Shown here: positions 6,530 through 12,951 of the stretch, one piece after another | Position numbering within the stretch: the stretch's first letter is position 1 | Layout of the letters: every line of letters begins with the position of its first letter | Assembly: GCA_964514105.1 (NCBI GenBank) | Contig: CAZEPJ010000093.1 | Coordinates: forward strand, 1 to 12,951 | DNA from: CAZEPJ01 sp964514105 | Lineage (GTDB): Bacteria; Desulfobacterota; Desulfocorpusculales; Desulfocorpusculum | Reading direction: 5' to 3' | DNA: 12,951 bases | Program-made: the position numbers and the translations under genes | Notes under the pieces: model-generated | Told to the model about the DNA's origin: nothing | The model's input: only the letters and a program-made list of their open reading frames with translations | Database searches by the model: none

Positions 6530-6904
6530 ATGACTCTGACGCAGTACTTCGAGGGGAAGAAGGGGTTCGGGGTCCTGGCCACGGCGGATTCGGAGGGAAA
6601 GGTGGATGCGGCCGTGTACGCGCGGCCCCACGTGATGGACGGGGCGACCCTGGCCTTCATCATGCCCGACCGGCTGACCCATCACAATCTGCAGTCCAAT
6701 CCCCATGCGGCCTATCTCTTTCGAGAGGACGGGCCCGGGTACGTGGGGCGGCGCTTCTTCCTGACCAAGATCCGGGAGGAGAAGGACACGGAGCTGCTCC
6801 AGTCGCTGCGGCGGAAGAAGTACGGGGACGACGCCGACGGGCGCTACCTGGTCTTCTTCCGGGTGGAAAAGGTTCTCCCCCTGGTGGGCGCGGGAGAGCC
6901 GTGA
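6530..6904 (+). CDS. pyridoxamine 5'-phosphate oxidase-like FMN-binding split-barrel protein
   Basis: A 124-aa cytosolic protein, complete for the short single-domain members of this superfamily. The pattern of beta-strands fits the split barrel: GFGVLATADSEGKVDAAVYARP (13-33), LAFIMPDR (41-48), NPHAAYLFREDG (57-68) and RRFFLTKIREEKDT (74-87). These stretches correspond to the FMN-contacting and dimer regions of such proteins. The short family includes flavin reductases, haem- or F420-binding proteins and many of unknown function, so the substrate cannot be named. It is monocistronic, has its own promoter and ribosome-binding site, and converges on the Spy-like gene. Confidence 0.8.
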   Translation: MTLTQYFEGKKGFGVLATADSEGKVDAAVYARPHVMDGATLAFIMPDRLTHHNLQSNPHAAYLFREDGPGYVGRRFFLTKIREEKDTELLQSLRRKKYGDDADGRYLVFFRVEKVLPLVGAGEP

Positions 6905-6945
6905 GGTCGGAAAGCGGCTGCCCGAAGGATCTTCCGGTCTGTCTT

Positions 6946-6974
6946 GGGCCCTTGCCGGCCCACGCCGCGGCAGG
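6946..6974. repeat. overlapping inverted repeats between convergent genes
   Basis: Two mutually exclusive hairpins are possible here. One is GGGCC (6946-6950) with GGCCC (6957-6961). The other is CTTGCCG (6951-6957) with CGGCAGG (6968-6974), which has one wobble pair. They lie between the ends of the flavin-binding gene (6904) and the Spy-like gene (6996). No T-tract follows, so terminator function is only suggested by position. Confidence 0.3.
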
Positions 6975-6995
6975 CGATGGATCCTGCAACAGCGA

Positions 6996-7463
6996 TCATT
7001 GAGGTCGGCCCGAACCCTGGCGCAACCTCTCCCAGCGCTGCCGGCGAGCCTGCTCCTGCAGCTCCCGAAGCTTGAGGAACTGCTCCCGGCTCAGGACCCC
7101 GCGAATCTCCAGCAGAAGCCTCAGGCGGGCCTCCTCCACCTCGCGGCGGGCCCTCTGGAAGTCCTCTCCGGCGCGCAGGGAGCGCTGGAGGTCGAAGTCA
7201 TCCCGTTCCACCTCGTCGCGAAGCACGATCCCCTTTTTCTCCAGGGCGCTTCGCACATCGATCATGGCCTCGCGGTGAGATCTGAGGATCTGCCGGATCC
7301 GTTTGACCTGCTCATCGGTGAGGCCCACGGCCCGCCTGACCTCCGGATTGTCCCACCAGCGCCATTGCCCGCCCCCCCTCGGGTCCGCCGAGGGCCCGGC
7401 CTGGACCGATCCCACGAACAGCAGCCACACACACGCCGTCAAGGCCCACGCCTTCATGTTCAT
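6996..7463 (-). CDS. periplasmic Spy/CpxP-like LTxxQ protein
   Basis: A 155-aa protein with a signal peptide: MNMK, a hydrophobic core 6-20, and likely cleavage after VQA22. The mature part is almost wholly charged alpha-helix and has the two family motifs LTDEQ (48-52) and LSREQ (124-128), which mark the Spy/CpxP/ZraP/CnrX-type periplasmic fold. Such proteins act as periplasmic chaperones or as metal or stress sensors that control an anti-sigma factor or kinase. Only one histidine (H63) is seen in the mature part and no Cys, so a ZraP-like metal site is not obvious. The ATG (7463-7461) overlaps the anti-sigma TGA (7462-7460). An in-frame ATG at 7457 sits 9 nt after AAGGAGG and is an equally likely start. 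Being third after sigma and anti-sigma, it is probably the sensor of that circuit (inference). Confidence 0.85.
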   Translation of the reverse strand: MNMKAWALTACVWLLFVGSVQAGPSADPRGGGQWRWWDNPEVRRAVGLTDEQVKRIRQILRSHREAMIDVRSALEKKGIVLRDEVERDDFDLQRSLRAGEDFQRARREVEEARLRLLLEIRGVLSREQFLKLRELQEQARRQRWERLRQGSGRPQ

Positions 7464-7921
7464 GACCCTCCTTCCTGGTCGCCGAACGGGGAGAGAAGAC
7501 CACCGCCCCAAGGACTCCCGTTCCCTCCCCTGTGCCGGGGAAGGAGGAAATCCAAGCCCCCGGGGTACGGCGAGAGGTCTTCGGACAGGATCCTGGCCAG
7601 ACGCTCGTCCCGCGCCTTTTCCCGGACCTGCCAAAGGGCCGCGGCCCCCGCCAGGCACAACACCAGGGCCGCGGCTGCGGCCCACCGCAGCCGCGGCGGG
7701 GCGAACCAGGGACCGGCGGAGGGCGTGAGGTTCAGGGCGCGCCTGGTTGCCCGGGCCACCGCCTCGGGGGGCGCCTCCTCCACCCTGAGGCCGTCGAGCA
7801 TGGCCCGGGCCTTCTGCCATCGGGCCTCGCAGGCCGGGCAACGGCCCAGGTGCGGCGGCCGATCGCCCCGCTCCAGGCCCTCCAAGATATCCAACCAGCT
7901 CAGGTGTCCCGCGTTGCTCAT
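7460..7921 (-). CDS. zinc-finger (ZAS) anti-sigma factor, single membrane span
   Basis: A 153-aa protein with an N-terminal cytoplasmic ZAS motif HX3CX2C (H24, C28, C31), the hallmark of anti-sigma factors that bind ECF sigma factors. A basic/proline linker leads to one transmembrane helix (about 80-98). A periplasmic tail (about 99-153) is rich in Gly and Pro and could contact the Spy-like protein encoded next. It should hold the adjacent sigma factor inactive until a periplasmic signal releases it. Both ends overlap neighbours by ATGA (start at 7921 with the sigma stop, stop at 7460 with the Spy-like start), so the three proteins are made in coupled amounts. Target and signal are inferred from the gene order. 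Confidence 0.85.
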   Translation of the reverse strand: MSNAGHLSWLDILEGLERGDRPPHLGRCPACEARWQKARAMLDGLRVEEAPPEAVARATRRALNLTPSAGPWFAPPRLRWAAAAALVLCLAGAAALWQVREKARDERLARILSEDLSPYPGGLDFLLPRHRGGNGSPWGGGLLSPFGDQEGGS

Positions 7922-8442
7922 GACGCCTCACCCTCCAGGGCGCGGGCCATCTTGGCCAGCGCCCGCCTCAGATGGGTCTTGGCCGCCGACTCGCTGCAGC
8001 CCATGGTCCGCGCGATCTCCTGCATCCGGCAATCCCCCCCGAATCGCAGCCTGACCACCATCTCCTCCTTGGGACTCAGGAAAGCGACGGCCCGCCGGGC
8101 CAGCTGCCGGGCCATCATTCGGTCCAGGGGGGATGGGCGGGGGTCCGTCTCCACCCCCGCCCAGTGGTCCTCGGGAACCTCCCGCCTCCGCTTCCGGGCC
8201 CGGATGCGGTCCCGGCACAGATGAACGGCGATGCTGGTGAGCCATGTGGAGAGCCGGGACGCCCCTCGAAAACGGTGAAAGGAGCGAAGGGCCTGGAGAA
8301 AGACGTCCTGGACCGCGTCCTCGGCCTCCTGATGGCTCCCCAGGATCACCGTGCAGAGCCGAAGGAGCCTGGGTAGGTTCTCGCGGACCATCTCCTCGTG
8401 TTGTTGAGGAGTCCCCCCCACACGGACCTCCATCCATGCCAT
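7918..8442 (-). CDS. ECF-type RNA polymerase sigma factor
   Basis: A 174-aa sigma70-family factor of extracytoplasmic function type. Region 2 spans about 20-86, with EAEDAVQDVFLQAL (39-52) and FRGASRLSTWLTSIAVHLCRD (58-78), the -10 recognition and melting parts. Region 4 spans about 115-168, with LSPKEEMVVRLRF (122-134) and the helix-turn-helix MQEIARTMGCSESAAKTHL (140-158), which reads the -35. No region 1.1 or 3 is present. The start at 8442 is supported by GAGG about 8 nt upstream. The stop overlaps the anti-sigma ATG. The gene lies 66 bp after the MacB-type permease gene, so it may be part of the efflux operon or have its own promoter; I saw only a weak ECF-like -10 (GTCTAAT near 8460) and no clear -35. 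Confidence 0.92.
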   Translation of the reverse strand: MAWMEVRVGGTPQQHEEMVRENLPRLLRLCTVILGSHQEAEDAVQDVFLQALRSFHRFRGASRLSTWLTSIAVHLCRDRIRARKRRREVPEDHWAGVETDPRPSPLDRMMARQLARRAVAFLSPKEEMVVRLRFGGDCRMQEIARTMGCSESAAKTHLRRALAKMARALEGEAS

Positions 8443-8508
8443 GACCCAACCTCACGACGCATTAGACGCCTGCCGGCCCCCGAAAGACGACAACCACGAT
8501 CCGTGCCG

Positions 8509-9738
8509 TCACTCGTACCGCAGGGCCTCGATGGGGTTGAGGAGGGAGGCCTTGCGGGCGGGGTAGAAGCCGAAAAAGACGCCCACGGAACCCGCGAACA
8601 AGAAGGCCAGCAGGACGGCCGCGGCCGAGAACAGCACCGGCCACTGGGTGAAGCTGGCCAGCACGAGGGTACCCGCCGCCCCGACGGCGATTCCCAGCAG
8701 CCCGCCGATGAGGCTCAACACCAGCGACTCGATGAGGAACTGCAGGAGGATGTCCCGCCCCTTGGCGCCCACGGCGATGCGGATGCCGATTTCCCGCGTC
8801 CGCTCGGTGACCGACACCAGCATGATGTTCATGATGCCGATGCCGCCCACGAGCAGGGAGATGGATGCGATGGCGCCCAGCAGCAGCGACATGACCCGGG
8901 CCGACTCCTGGGCGCTGGCTGCGATCTCGGTCAGGTTGCGCACCGAGAAGTCGCTTTCCTGGTTGGGCTGAATGCGGTGTCTCTGGCGCAACAGGGCCGT
9001 GATCTCCTCCTCCACGGCCTTCATTACCTCCAGGTCCGTGGTCTGAACCGTGATGAAGCGAACCATGCCCGGGAACCGCGTCCCGAACAGGCGCTTTTGG
9101 GCTGTAGGCAGGGGGACGAAGACGGCGTCGTCCTGGTCCTGCCCGTATGTGGTCTGCCCCTTGGGGGCCAGGACGCCCACCACCGTGAAGGGGACGTTCT
9201 TGATGCGGATCACCTGCTCCAGCGGGTCCACGGCGCCGAACAGGTTGTCCACCACGGTCCTTCCCAGGAGACATACCTTGGCCGCCCCATCCATATCCTG
9301 CTGGGTGAAGTTGCGCCCTGCAAAGAGCGTCCATTCCCGGATCTCCAGGAACTCGGGGGGGGTGCCGGTGACAATGGTGGACCAGTTCTGGTTGCCGTAC
9401 ACCACCTGGGCCACCCCCGGCAGGCTCGGGGCCGCGTGCCGGACGCCAGAGACCTCTCGCGCAATGGCCCGGGCGTCCTCCACCTTGAGCGTGGGGGCCG
9501 ATCCCGCTCCGAATCGGAGGCCACCGCTGGTGGAACTCCCCGACATGACGATGAGGATGTTGGAGCCCATGCTGGCGATCTGCTCGGCGATGCGGGCCTT
9601 GGCCCCGGTGCCCACGGCGATCATGGCGATGACGGCCCCCACCCCGATGATGATCCCCAGCATGGTGAGGGTCGAGCGCATCTTGTTGGCCAGGAGGGCC
9701 CTCAGGGCGATACGCAGGCTGGCCAGGACCGCGGTCAC
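8509..9738 (-). CDS. MacB-type ABC transporter permease
   Basis: A 409-aa inner-membrane subunit of a MacAB-type exporter, driving efflux of macrolides, peptides, lipids or other periplasmic substrates through an adaptor and an outer-membrane channel. Topology fits the MacB_PCD/FtsX arrangement: TM1 about 24-44, a large periplasmic domain about 45-280, then three helices (about 284-308, 332-360, 368-392). Typical sequences are MRSTLTMLGIIIGVGAVIAM near the N-terminus, ERTREIGIRIAVGA (312-325) as the cytoplasmic coupling helix, and the C-terminal NPIEALRYE. The GTG start (9738-9736) overlaps the ATPase TGA (9737-9735) in a GTGA, so the two subunits are coupled. E. coli MacB carries ATPase and permease in one chain; here they are separate genes. 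The substrate is not predictable. Confidence 0.93.
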   Translation of the reverse strand: MTAVLASLRIALRALLANKMRSTLTMLGIIIGVGAVIAMIAVGTGAKARIAEQIASMGSNILIVMSGSSTSGGLRFGAGSAPTLKVEDARAIAREVSGVRHAAPSLPGVAQVVYGNQNWSTIVTGTPPEFLEIREWTLFAGRNFTQQDMDGAAKVCLLGRTVVDNLFGAVDPLEQVIRIKNVPFTVVGVLAPKGQTTYGQDQDDAVFVPLPTAQKRLFGTRFPGMVRFITVQTTDLEVMKAVEEEITALLRQRHRIQPNQESDFSVRNLTEIAASAQESARVMSLLLGAIASISLLVGGIGIMNIMLVSVTERTREIGIRIAVGAKGRDILLQFLIESLVLSLIGGLLGIAVGAAGTLVLASFTQWPVLFSAAAVLLAFLFAGSVGVFFGFYPARKASLLNPIEALRYE

Positions 9739-10457
9739 AGCGACTCGAGCTCCTGAACGGCGTTGACCGGCGCCTCCAGCGGCATGTCGCTCATCACGCG
9801 ACCGTCCTTGAACAGGATGCGGCGGCTGGCGAAGGCTGCGATGCCGGGCTCGTGGGTGATCATGACGATGGTGATTCCGAGGCCGCGGTTGAGCCGCTGG
9901 AAGATGGCCATGATCTCCACGCCGGTTCGCGAATCCAGATTCCCGGTGGGTTCGTCTGCCAGGAGAATGGCCGGGTGATTGACCAGGGCCCTGGCGATGG
10001 CGACGCGCTGCTGCTGTCCCCCCGACAGCTGGCTGGGGTGGTGGTGGGCCCTGTCCAGGAGGTTCACCGCGGCCAGCGCTTCCCGGCCCAGGGAGCGCCT
10101 CTTGGCCGCGCCGACCCCCGCGTAGATGAGGGGGAGGACCACGTTGTCCAGGGCCGAGGTCCTGGGGAGGAGATTGAACCCCTGGAAGACGAAGCCGATC
10201 TTGCGGTTTCGGATCTCGGCCAGTTGGTCCCGCCCCAGGCGGGACCCGTCCACCCCATCCAGGAGGTAGGTGCCCCGGGTCGGGGTGTCGAGGAATCCCA
10301 GGATGTTCATGAGGGTGGACTTGCCCGAGCCCGAGGCCCCCATGACCGCCACGAACTCCCCGCGTCGGATGGTCAGAGAGATCCCCTGGAGGGCCGGGAC
10401 CTCCACCCCGTCCATGCGGTAGACCTTGACCAGATCTCTGAGCTCGATGAGGGACAC
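9735..10457 (-). CDS. MacB/LolD-type ABC transporter ATPase
   Basis: A 240-aa ATP-binding subunit. All ABC motifs are intact: Walker A GASGSGKST (40-48), Q-loop Q92, signature LSGGQQQ (144-150), Walker B ILLADEP (164-170) with the catalytic glutamate, the D-loop GNLD (172-175) and the H-loop H202. The spacing and the RXGFVFQ-type region around 85-92 place it in the MacB/LolD/FtsE group, which powers mechanotransmission without moving substrate through the membrane. I chose the GTG at 10457, where homology begins (SLIELRDLVKVYRM), 19 bp after the MacA stop and downstream of a G-rich ribosome-binding site. Longer starts would lie inside macA in another frame. Confidence 0.93.
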   Translation of the reverse strand: MSLIELRDLVKVYRMDGVEVPALQGISLTIRRGEFVAVMGASGSGKSTLMNILGFLDTPTRGTYLLDGVDGSRLGRDQLAEIRNRKIGFVFQGFNLLPRTSALDNVVLPLIYAGVGAAKRRSLGREALAAVNLLDRAHHHPSQLSGGQQQRVAIARALVNHPAILLADEPTGNLDSRTGVEIMAIFQRLNRGLGITIVMITHEPGIAAFASRRILFKDGRVMSDMPLEAPVNAVQELESL

Positions 10458-10476
10458 GGCTCGGCAGGCCCCCCTC

Positions 10477-12042
10477 TCACCGTCCCGGCCCGCGCATGAA
10501 GGGGGGCGCGCCGCCCGTTCCGCCCCCGGCGGCCTTTTTCCTGGCCAGGTCATCGACGATGACCTCAACCCCTTCCTGGATGTCCCCGGTGAGGACTTCC
10601 GACCAGGACCCGTCAGTGATCCCCAGGAGCAGGGGGATGGGTGTGGGGCGGCCGACCTGGCCCGAGATCCACACCCTCCCCGGACTCCCCTGAGCGCCGG
10701 GGCCCGCCCCCTGCACCGTGGCCTCGAACCGCGCCCGTTGAGCCTCGGTGAGCAAGCCCCAGAGCTTCTGGCGCAGCAGGGCCTGGATCCGCCGTCGGGC
10801 CTCCTCGGGCTTGGCGGCCTCGCGCAGGGCCTGGAATTCGCCCCTGGAGGCGCGCAGGATCTCCTCCACCTGGGCCCTCTGCTCGGAGGTCAGCTCCAGG
10901 GCCTTGTGCAGTCTCTCCAACTGCGCTCCCCCCGCGGCCGAGGCCGCGGCCTCCGCGGGCGCCTGGGGCCGGGCCTCCCTGGCAGACTCCTCGGGTTGGA
11001 AGCGCAGGGCCGCGTTGGGGACCTTGAGGACGCCCTCCCGATGGGCGAGGAGGATGGAGACGTTGGCGGTCATTCCGGGCTTGAGCCTCAGCTCCGGGTT
11101 GTCCACCTGGACCACCACGTCATAGGTGACCACGTTCTGAACGTTGATGGGGGCGTTGCGGATCTCCGAGATCTTCCCCCGGAAACTCCGCTCCGGGTAG
11201 GCGTCCACCGTGAATACCGCCTCCTGGCCCAGCTTGACGCTGCCGATGTCGGCCTCGCTCACGTTGGTGTCCACCTGCATCCGGGTCAGGTCCTTGGCGA
11301 TGGTGAAGAGGGTTGGGGCCTGGAGGCTGGCGGCAACGGTCTGACCCACGTCCACGTTCCGGGAGATGACCACTCCGTTGACCGGCGAGCGGATGGTCGT
11401 GTACCGGAGGTTGGTCTCGGCCACCTTGAGGGCCGCACGGGCCTGTTCGGCCTGGGCCCTGGCCTGCTCCAACTGGGCCTTGGCCGTCTCGATCTGGGCC
11501 TTGGCCACGTCGCGCTGGGCCACCAGGGAGTCGTGATTGGTCTGCGCCGTGTCCACCGCCGACTGGGCCACGGCCCCCTTTCCCATGAGCTCCAGGTTGC
11601 GATGGAGGGTCCGCCTGGCGTCGGCCACGGCCACCTCGGCCTTGACCAGGTTGGCCTGGGCGTTCTGCAGGTTGGCCTGGGCCGTTGCGATACCCGCCTG
11701 GGCGCTCTGGACATTGGCCCGCGCCTGCTCCACCTGGGCCTCGAAGATGGAGGGGTCGATCTGGGCCACGGCCGCCCCCTCGGTGACCGGGGAGTTGAAG
11801 TCGGCGTACAATGCCTTGATGGTCCCCGAGACCTGACTGCCCACCAGCACCGTGGTTACCGGGTTGATGGTCCCCGTGGCCGTCACGGCGGCGCTGACCT
11901 CCCCCCGGGTCACCCGCATCTTTCGAAAACGCTGAGCCTGTTCTTCCCGCGCCCCCGACAAGAAGAAGAGATAGACCCCCGCCCCTGCCGCGGCCAGAAC
12001 CGCCGGAAGCCAGATGACCTTCCACCTTCGCTTCCCGCCCAT
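10477..12042 (-). CDS. MacA-type periplasmic adaptor with an inserted Spy/CpxP-like LTxxQ domain
   Basis: A 521-aa membrane fusion protein linking the MacB-type transporter to an outer-membrane channel. The N-terminal anchor is about 6-29, followed by a first lipoyl half and beta-barrel strands. A long Ala/Gln-rich coiled-coil hairpin (about 100-214) docks on the channel, and the second lipoyl half follows (about 214-250, SPVNGVVISRNVDVGQTV). The beta-barrel ends near KVPNAALRF (340-348). After an Ala/Pro-rich linker, residues about 373-441 form an extra helical segment with LTSEQ (384-388) and LTEAQ (431-435), resembling the Spy-like protein encoded at 6996-7463. The membrane-proximal domain then resumes (about 455-505), with GRVWISGQVGRPTPIPLLLG and VLTGDIQEGVEVIV. 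Typical MacA is about 370-400 aa, so the insert explains the extra length. ATG 12042 was chosen because it precedes the basic-hydrophobic anchor and follows a GGGGAAGGGGAG stretch. The adaptor call is firm; insert homology is from motifs. Confidence 0.92.
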   Translation of the reverse strand: MGGKRRWKVIWLPAVLAAAGAGVYLFFLSGAREEQAQRFRKMRVTRGEVSAAVTATGTINPVTTVLVGSQVSGTIKALYADFNSPVTEGAAVAQIDPSIFEAQVEQARANVQSAQAGIATAQANLQNAQANLVKAEVAVADARRTLHRNLELMGKGAVAQSAVDTAQTNHDSLVAQRDVAKAQIETAKAQLEQARAQAEQARAALKVAETNLRYTTIRSPVNGVVISRNVDVGQTVAASLQAPTLFTIAKDLTRMQVDTNVSEADIGSVKLGQEAVFTVDAYPERSFRGKISEIRNAPINVQNVVTYDVVVQVDNPELRLKPGMTANVSILLAHREGVLKVPNAALRFQPEESAREARPQAPAEAAASAAGGAQLERLHKALELTSEQRAQVEEILRASRGEFQALREAAKPEEARRRIQALLRQKLWGLLTEAQRARFEATVQGAGPGAQGSPGRVWISGQVGRPTPIPLLLGITDGSWSEVLTGDIQEGVEVIVDDLARKKAAGGGTGGAPPFMRGPGR

Positions 12043-12105
12043 CTCCCCTTCCCCAAGGAGCGAGGGATCGCGGCCGGCGGGTCCCCCCCCGGGGCCGCCC
12101 ACCAT
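12043..12105. other. 63-bp gap between flavoprotein and macA-type genes
   Basis: The short gap contains runs of C on the plus strand (G on the minus strand) and the purine-rich ribosome-binding region of the adaptor gene. I saw no convincing promoter or T-tract terminator, so read-through from the flavoprotein gene is likely. Confidence 0.4.
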
Positions 12106-12837
12106 TCACTCCCCTGCTGCCTGCTGCCCAATCCCGATTGCGCACCCCCGATTGCCCATCGCCCCTTGCCCGCCGCCTCCTGCCCCTCGTTCACCCACCT
12201 CCCCCTTGAGTCTCCGGGCCAGGGCCACCACCCTCCGGGCCAGGCCCTCGGCGGCCTGGATGCCCAGGGCATCCTCCAGGACGCCGTGACGCCGGGTCTT
12301 GTCGAAGCCGCCCGCCCCGCCCTGGGAGGCCACGGCGGGCGCCCCCCACGGGCAAAGCATCCCGCCCACCGGGATCATCTGGTATGTGAGGAAGCCCACC
12401 ACCATGCTCTGGAGGGCCGTCTCCAGGCCGGCATGGCGAAACCACCCCACGGCCAGCGCCCCGCCCACTTTGTCGGCGAGGGCCCCACGGAACTGCTTCC
12501 CGTGGATGAAGGCCCGCAGTCGGTCCATGAACAGGGCCAGGTGTCCCGAGAGCCTCCCGATGTACACGGGGGAGGCGAGGATGAGGCCGTCGGCCTCCAG
12601 GACCTTGGGGTAAAGAGGCTCCATGTCGTCTCTCAGGGCGCAGCACTGCGACTCGGACTGTCTGGCCATACACCAGTTGCAGTGCCGGCATCCCCCGATG
12701 GCCTTTCCGGCCAGGGTGACCATCTCGGCATGGACCCCTTGCGCGGATCGCGCGGCATCGAGGGCCCGGCTGAGCAAGACCTCGGTGTTTCCACCGGCGA
12801 TGGGGCTCCCGCATACGCCAAGGACCTTGACGGCCAT
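12106..12837 (-). CDS. NAD(P)H-dependent FMN oxidoreductase / iron-sulfur flavoprotein-like
   Basis: A 243-aa flavodoxin-fold protein. GSPIAGGNTE (10-19) is the phosphate-binding loop for FMN, and ASPVYIGRLSGHL (88-100) is the second FMN-contacting loop. Cysteines C50, C53, C56 and C65/C66 give CX2CX2CX8C, close to the compact cysteine motif (CX2CX2CX4-7C) of archaeal and bacterial iron-sulfur flavoproteins, so a 4Fe-4S cluster next to FMN is plausible. The last ~30 residues are Gly-rich and fall over a short degenerate repeat, and are probably not part of the fold. The ATG at 12837 follows GGGGAGGT with a 5-nt spacer, a strong start. A promoter lies at 12866-12894. It is the first gene of the run that includes the MacAB-type genes; a role in redox or detoxification alongside efflux is possible but not shown. 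Confidence 0.85.
   Translation of the reverse strand: MAVKVLGVCGSPIAGGNTEVLLSRALDAARSAQGVHAEMVTLAGKAIGGCRHCNWCMARQSESQCCALRDDMEPLYPKVLEADGLILASPVYIGRLSGHLALFMDRLRAFIHGKQFRGALADKVGGALAVGWFRHAGLETALQSMVVGFLTYQMIPVGGMLCPWGAPAVASQGGAGGFDKTRRHGVLEDALGIQAAEGLARRVVALARRLKGEVGERGAGGGGQGAMGNRGCAIGIGQQAAGE
12133..12155. repeat. short imperfect 14-nt tandem repeat in the flavoprotein C-terminus
   Basis: CCCGATTGC occurs at 12133-12141 and again at 12147-12155, a 14-nt period. It is followed toward 12110 by a reiterated GGCAGCA on the minus strand. Translated, it gives the low-complexity tail of the flavoprotein, which suggests that the reading frame runs into formerly intergenic repeat-like DNA. Confidence 0.4.
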
Positions 12838-12865
12838 GATGGACCTCCCCCCGGGATGTTGGGGC

Positions 12866-12894
12866 ATTATCCCACACGGGGTGGCCCCTGGCCA
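12866..12894 (-). promoter_or_regulatory. sigma70-like promoter of the flavoprotein/efflux gene run
   Basis: On the minus strand, TGGCCA (12894-12889) and GATAAT (12871-12866; five of six) are separated by 17 bp. Transcription would start near 12859, with a leader of about 22 nt before the ATG at 12837. Since the next six genes follow with small or no gaps, it may drive the whole run. Confidence 0.55.
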
Positions 12895-12910
12895 GAGAGC
12901 CGGTCGGGCC

Positions 12911-12940
12911 TTGACCTGTGCGGGCAAGAGGCTCTACAGT
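12911..12940 (+). promoter_or_regulatory. divergent sigma70-like promoter reading out of the window
   Basis: TTGACC (12911-12916) and TACAGT (12935-12940) are separated by 18 bp. The spacing and -10 are the same as in the hybrid kinase promoter at 369-398. The gene it serves lies beyond the right edge. It diverges from the flavoprotein promoter, with the two -35 elements 16 bp apart. Confidence 0.45.
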
Positions 12941-12951
12941 GACAGGCGCCC

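Noticed and set aside
7464..7931. A longer version of the Spy-like gene beginning at 7931
   Set aside because: The N-terminal extension is an out-of-frame shadow of the anti-sigma gene. The signal peptide begins at 7463 or 7457, right at the ATGA overlap.
8443..8508. An ECF-autoregulatory promoter before the sigma gene
   Set aside because: Only a partial -10-like GTCTAAT near 8460 was seen; no GGAAC-type -35 at the right distance, so I did not annotate it.
10458..10568. A longer N-terminus for the ATPase, starting at 10568
   Set aside because: The extra residues lie inside the adaptor gene in another frame and have no ABC similarity. Homology begins at the GTG at 10457.
12106..12942. An 838-codon plus-strand open frame (10426-12942) opposite the MacA-type and flavoprotein genes
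   Set aside because: It is an antisense shadow, Gly/His/Leu-repetitive, with no start signal. The minus strand encodes two well-recognised proteins with ribosome-binding sites.

Overview
The window is GC-rich DNA from a bacterium with a high G/C preference at third codon positions. The best guess is a Desulfobacterota (former Deltaproteobacteria) type or a similar Gram-negative lineage. This rests on a selenocysteine-containing SelD, a large soluble PAS-rich hybrid histidine kinase, MacAB-type tripartite efflux genes and an ECF sigma/ZAS anti-sigma pair. The phylum is an inference; no rRNA gene is present. No insertion sequence, phage gene or CRISPR array was seen.

Layout. (1) 1-48: 3' part of a class II tRNA, most likely tRNA-Leu(NAG). 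(2) 49-479: about 430 bp without a convincing gene, holding a perfect 10-bp inverted repeat and a sigma70-like promoter. (3) 480-3182 (+): a 900-aa hybrid sensor kinase (REC-PAS-PAS-PAS-HisKA-HATPase-REC). (4) 3205-6401 (-): selD, whose true start lies upstream of an in-frame UGA read as selenocysteine, with its own promoter; upstream of it, a rhomboid protease fused to a DnaJ C-terminal-like domain, translationally coupled to an N-formylglutamate amidohydrolase-like protein. (5) 6530-6904 (+): a small FMN-binding split-barrel protein with a clear promoter. (6) 6996-12837 (-): seven co-oriented genes. In transcription order they are an iron-sulfur-flavoprotein-like NAD(P)H:FMN oxidoreductase, a MacA-type adaptor, a MacB-type ATPase, a MacB-type permease, an ECF sigma factor, a zinc-finger anti-sigma factor and a secreted Spy/CpxP-like LTxxQ protein. 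(7) 12838-12951: a divergent promoter region, with a second promoter firing out of the window to the right.

The most interesting unit is region 6. The sigma, anti-sigma and Spy-like genes are joined by two consecutive ATGA overlaps, as expected for a periplasmic-sensing regulatory cassette. The neighbouring MacA adaptor carries an inserted ~70-residue domain with the same two-LTxxQ-type pattern as the Spy-like protein. The same periplasmic helical module therefore appears both in the presumed sensor and inside the efflux pump. I infer a self-regulating envelope-stress or efflux system in which both modules may recognise the same ligand or misfolded substrate. No outer-membrane TolC partner is encoded inside the window.

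Other points are a SECIS-like hairpin placed 11 nt after the selD UGA, the rhomboid-DnaJ-CTD fusion, and an inverted repeat that holds the stop codons of both the kinase gene and selD.
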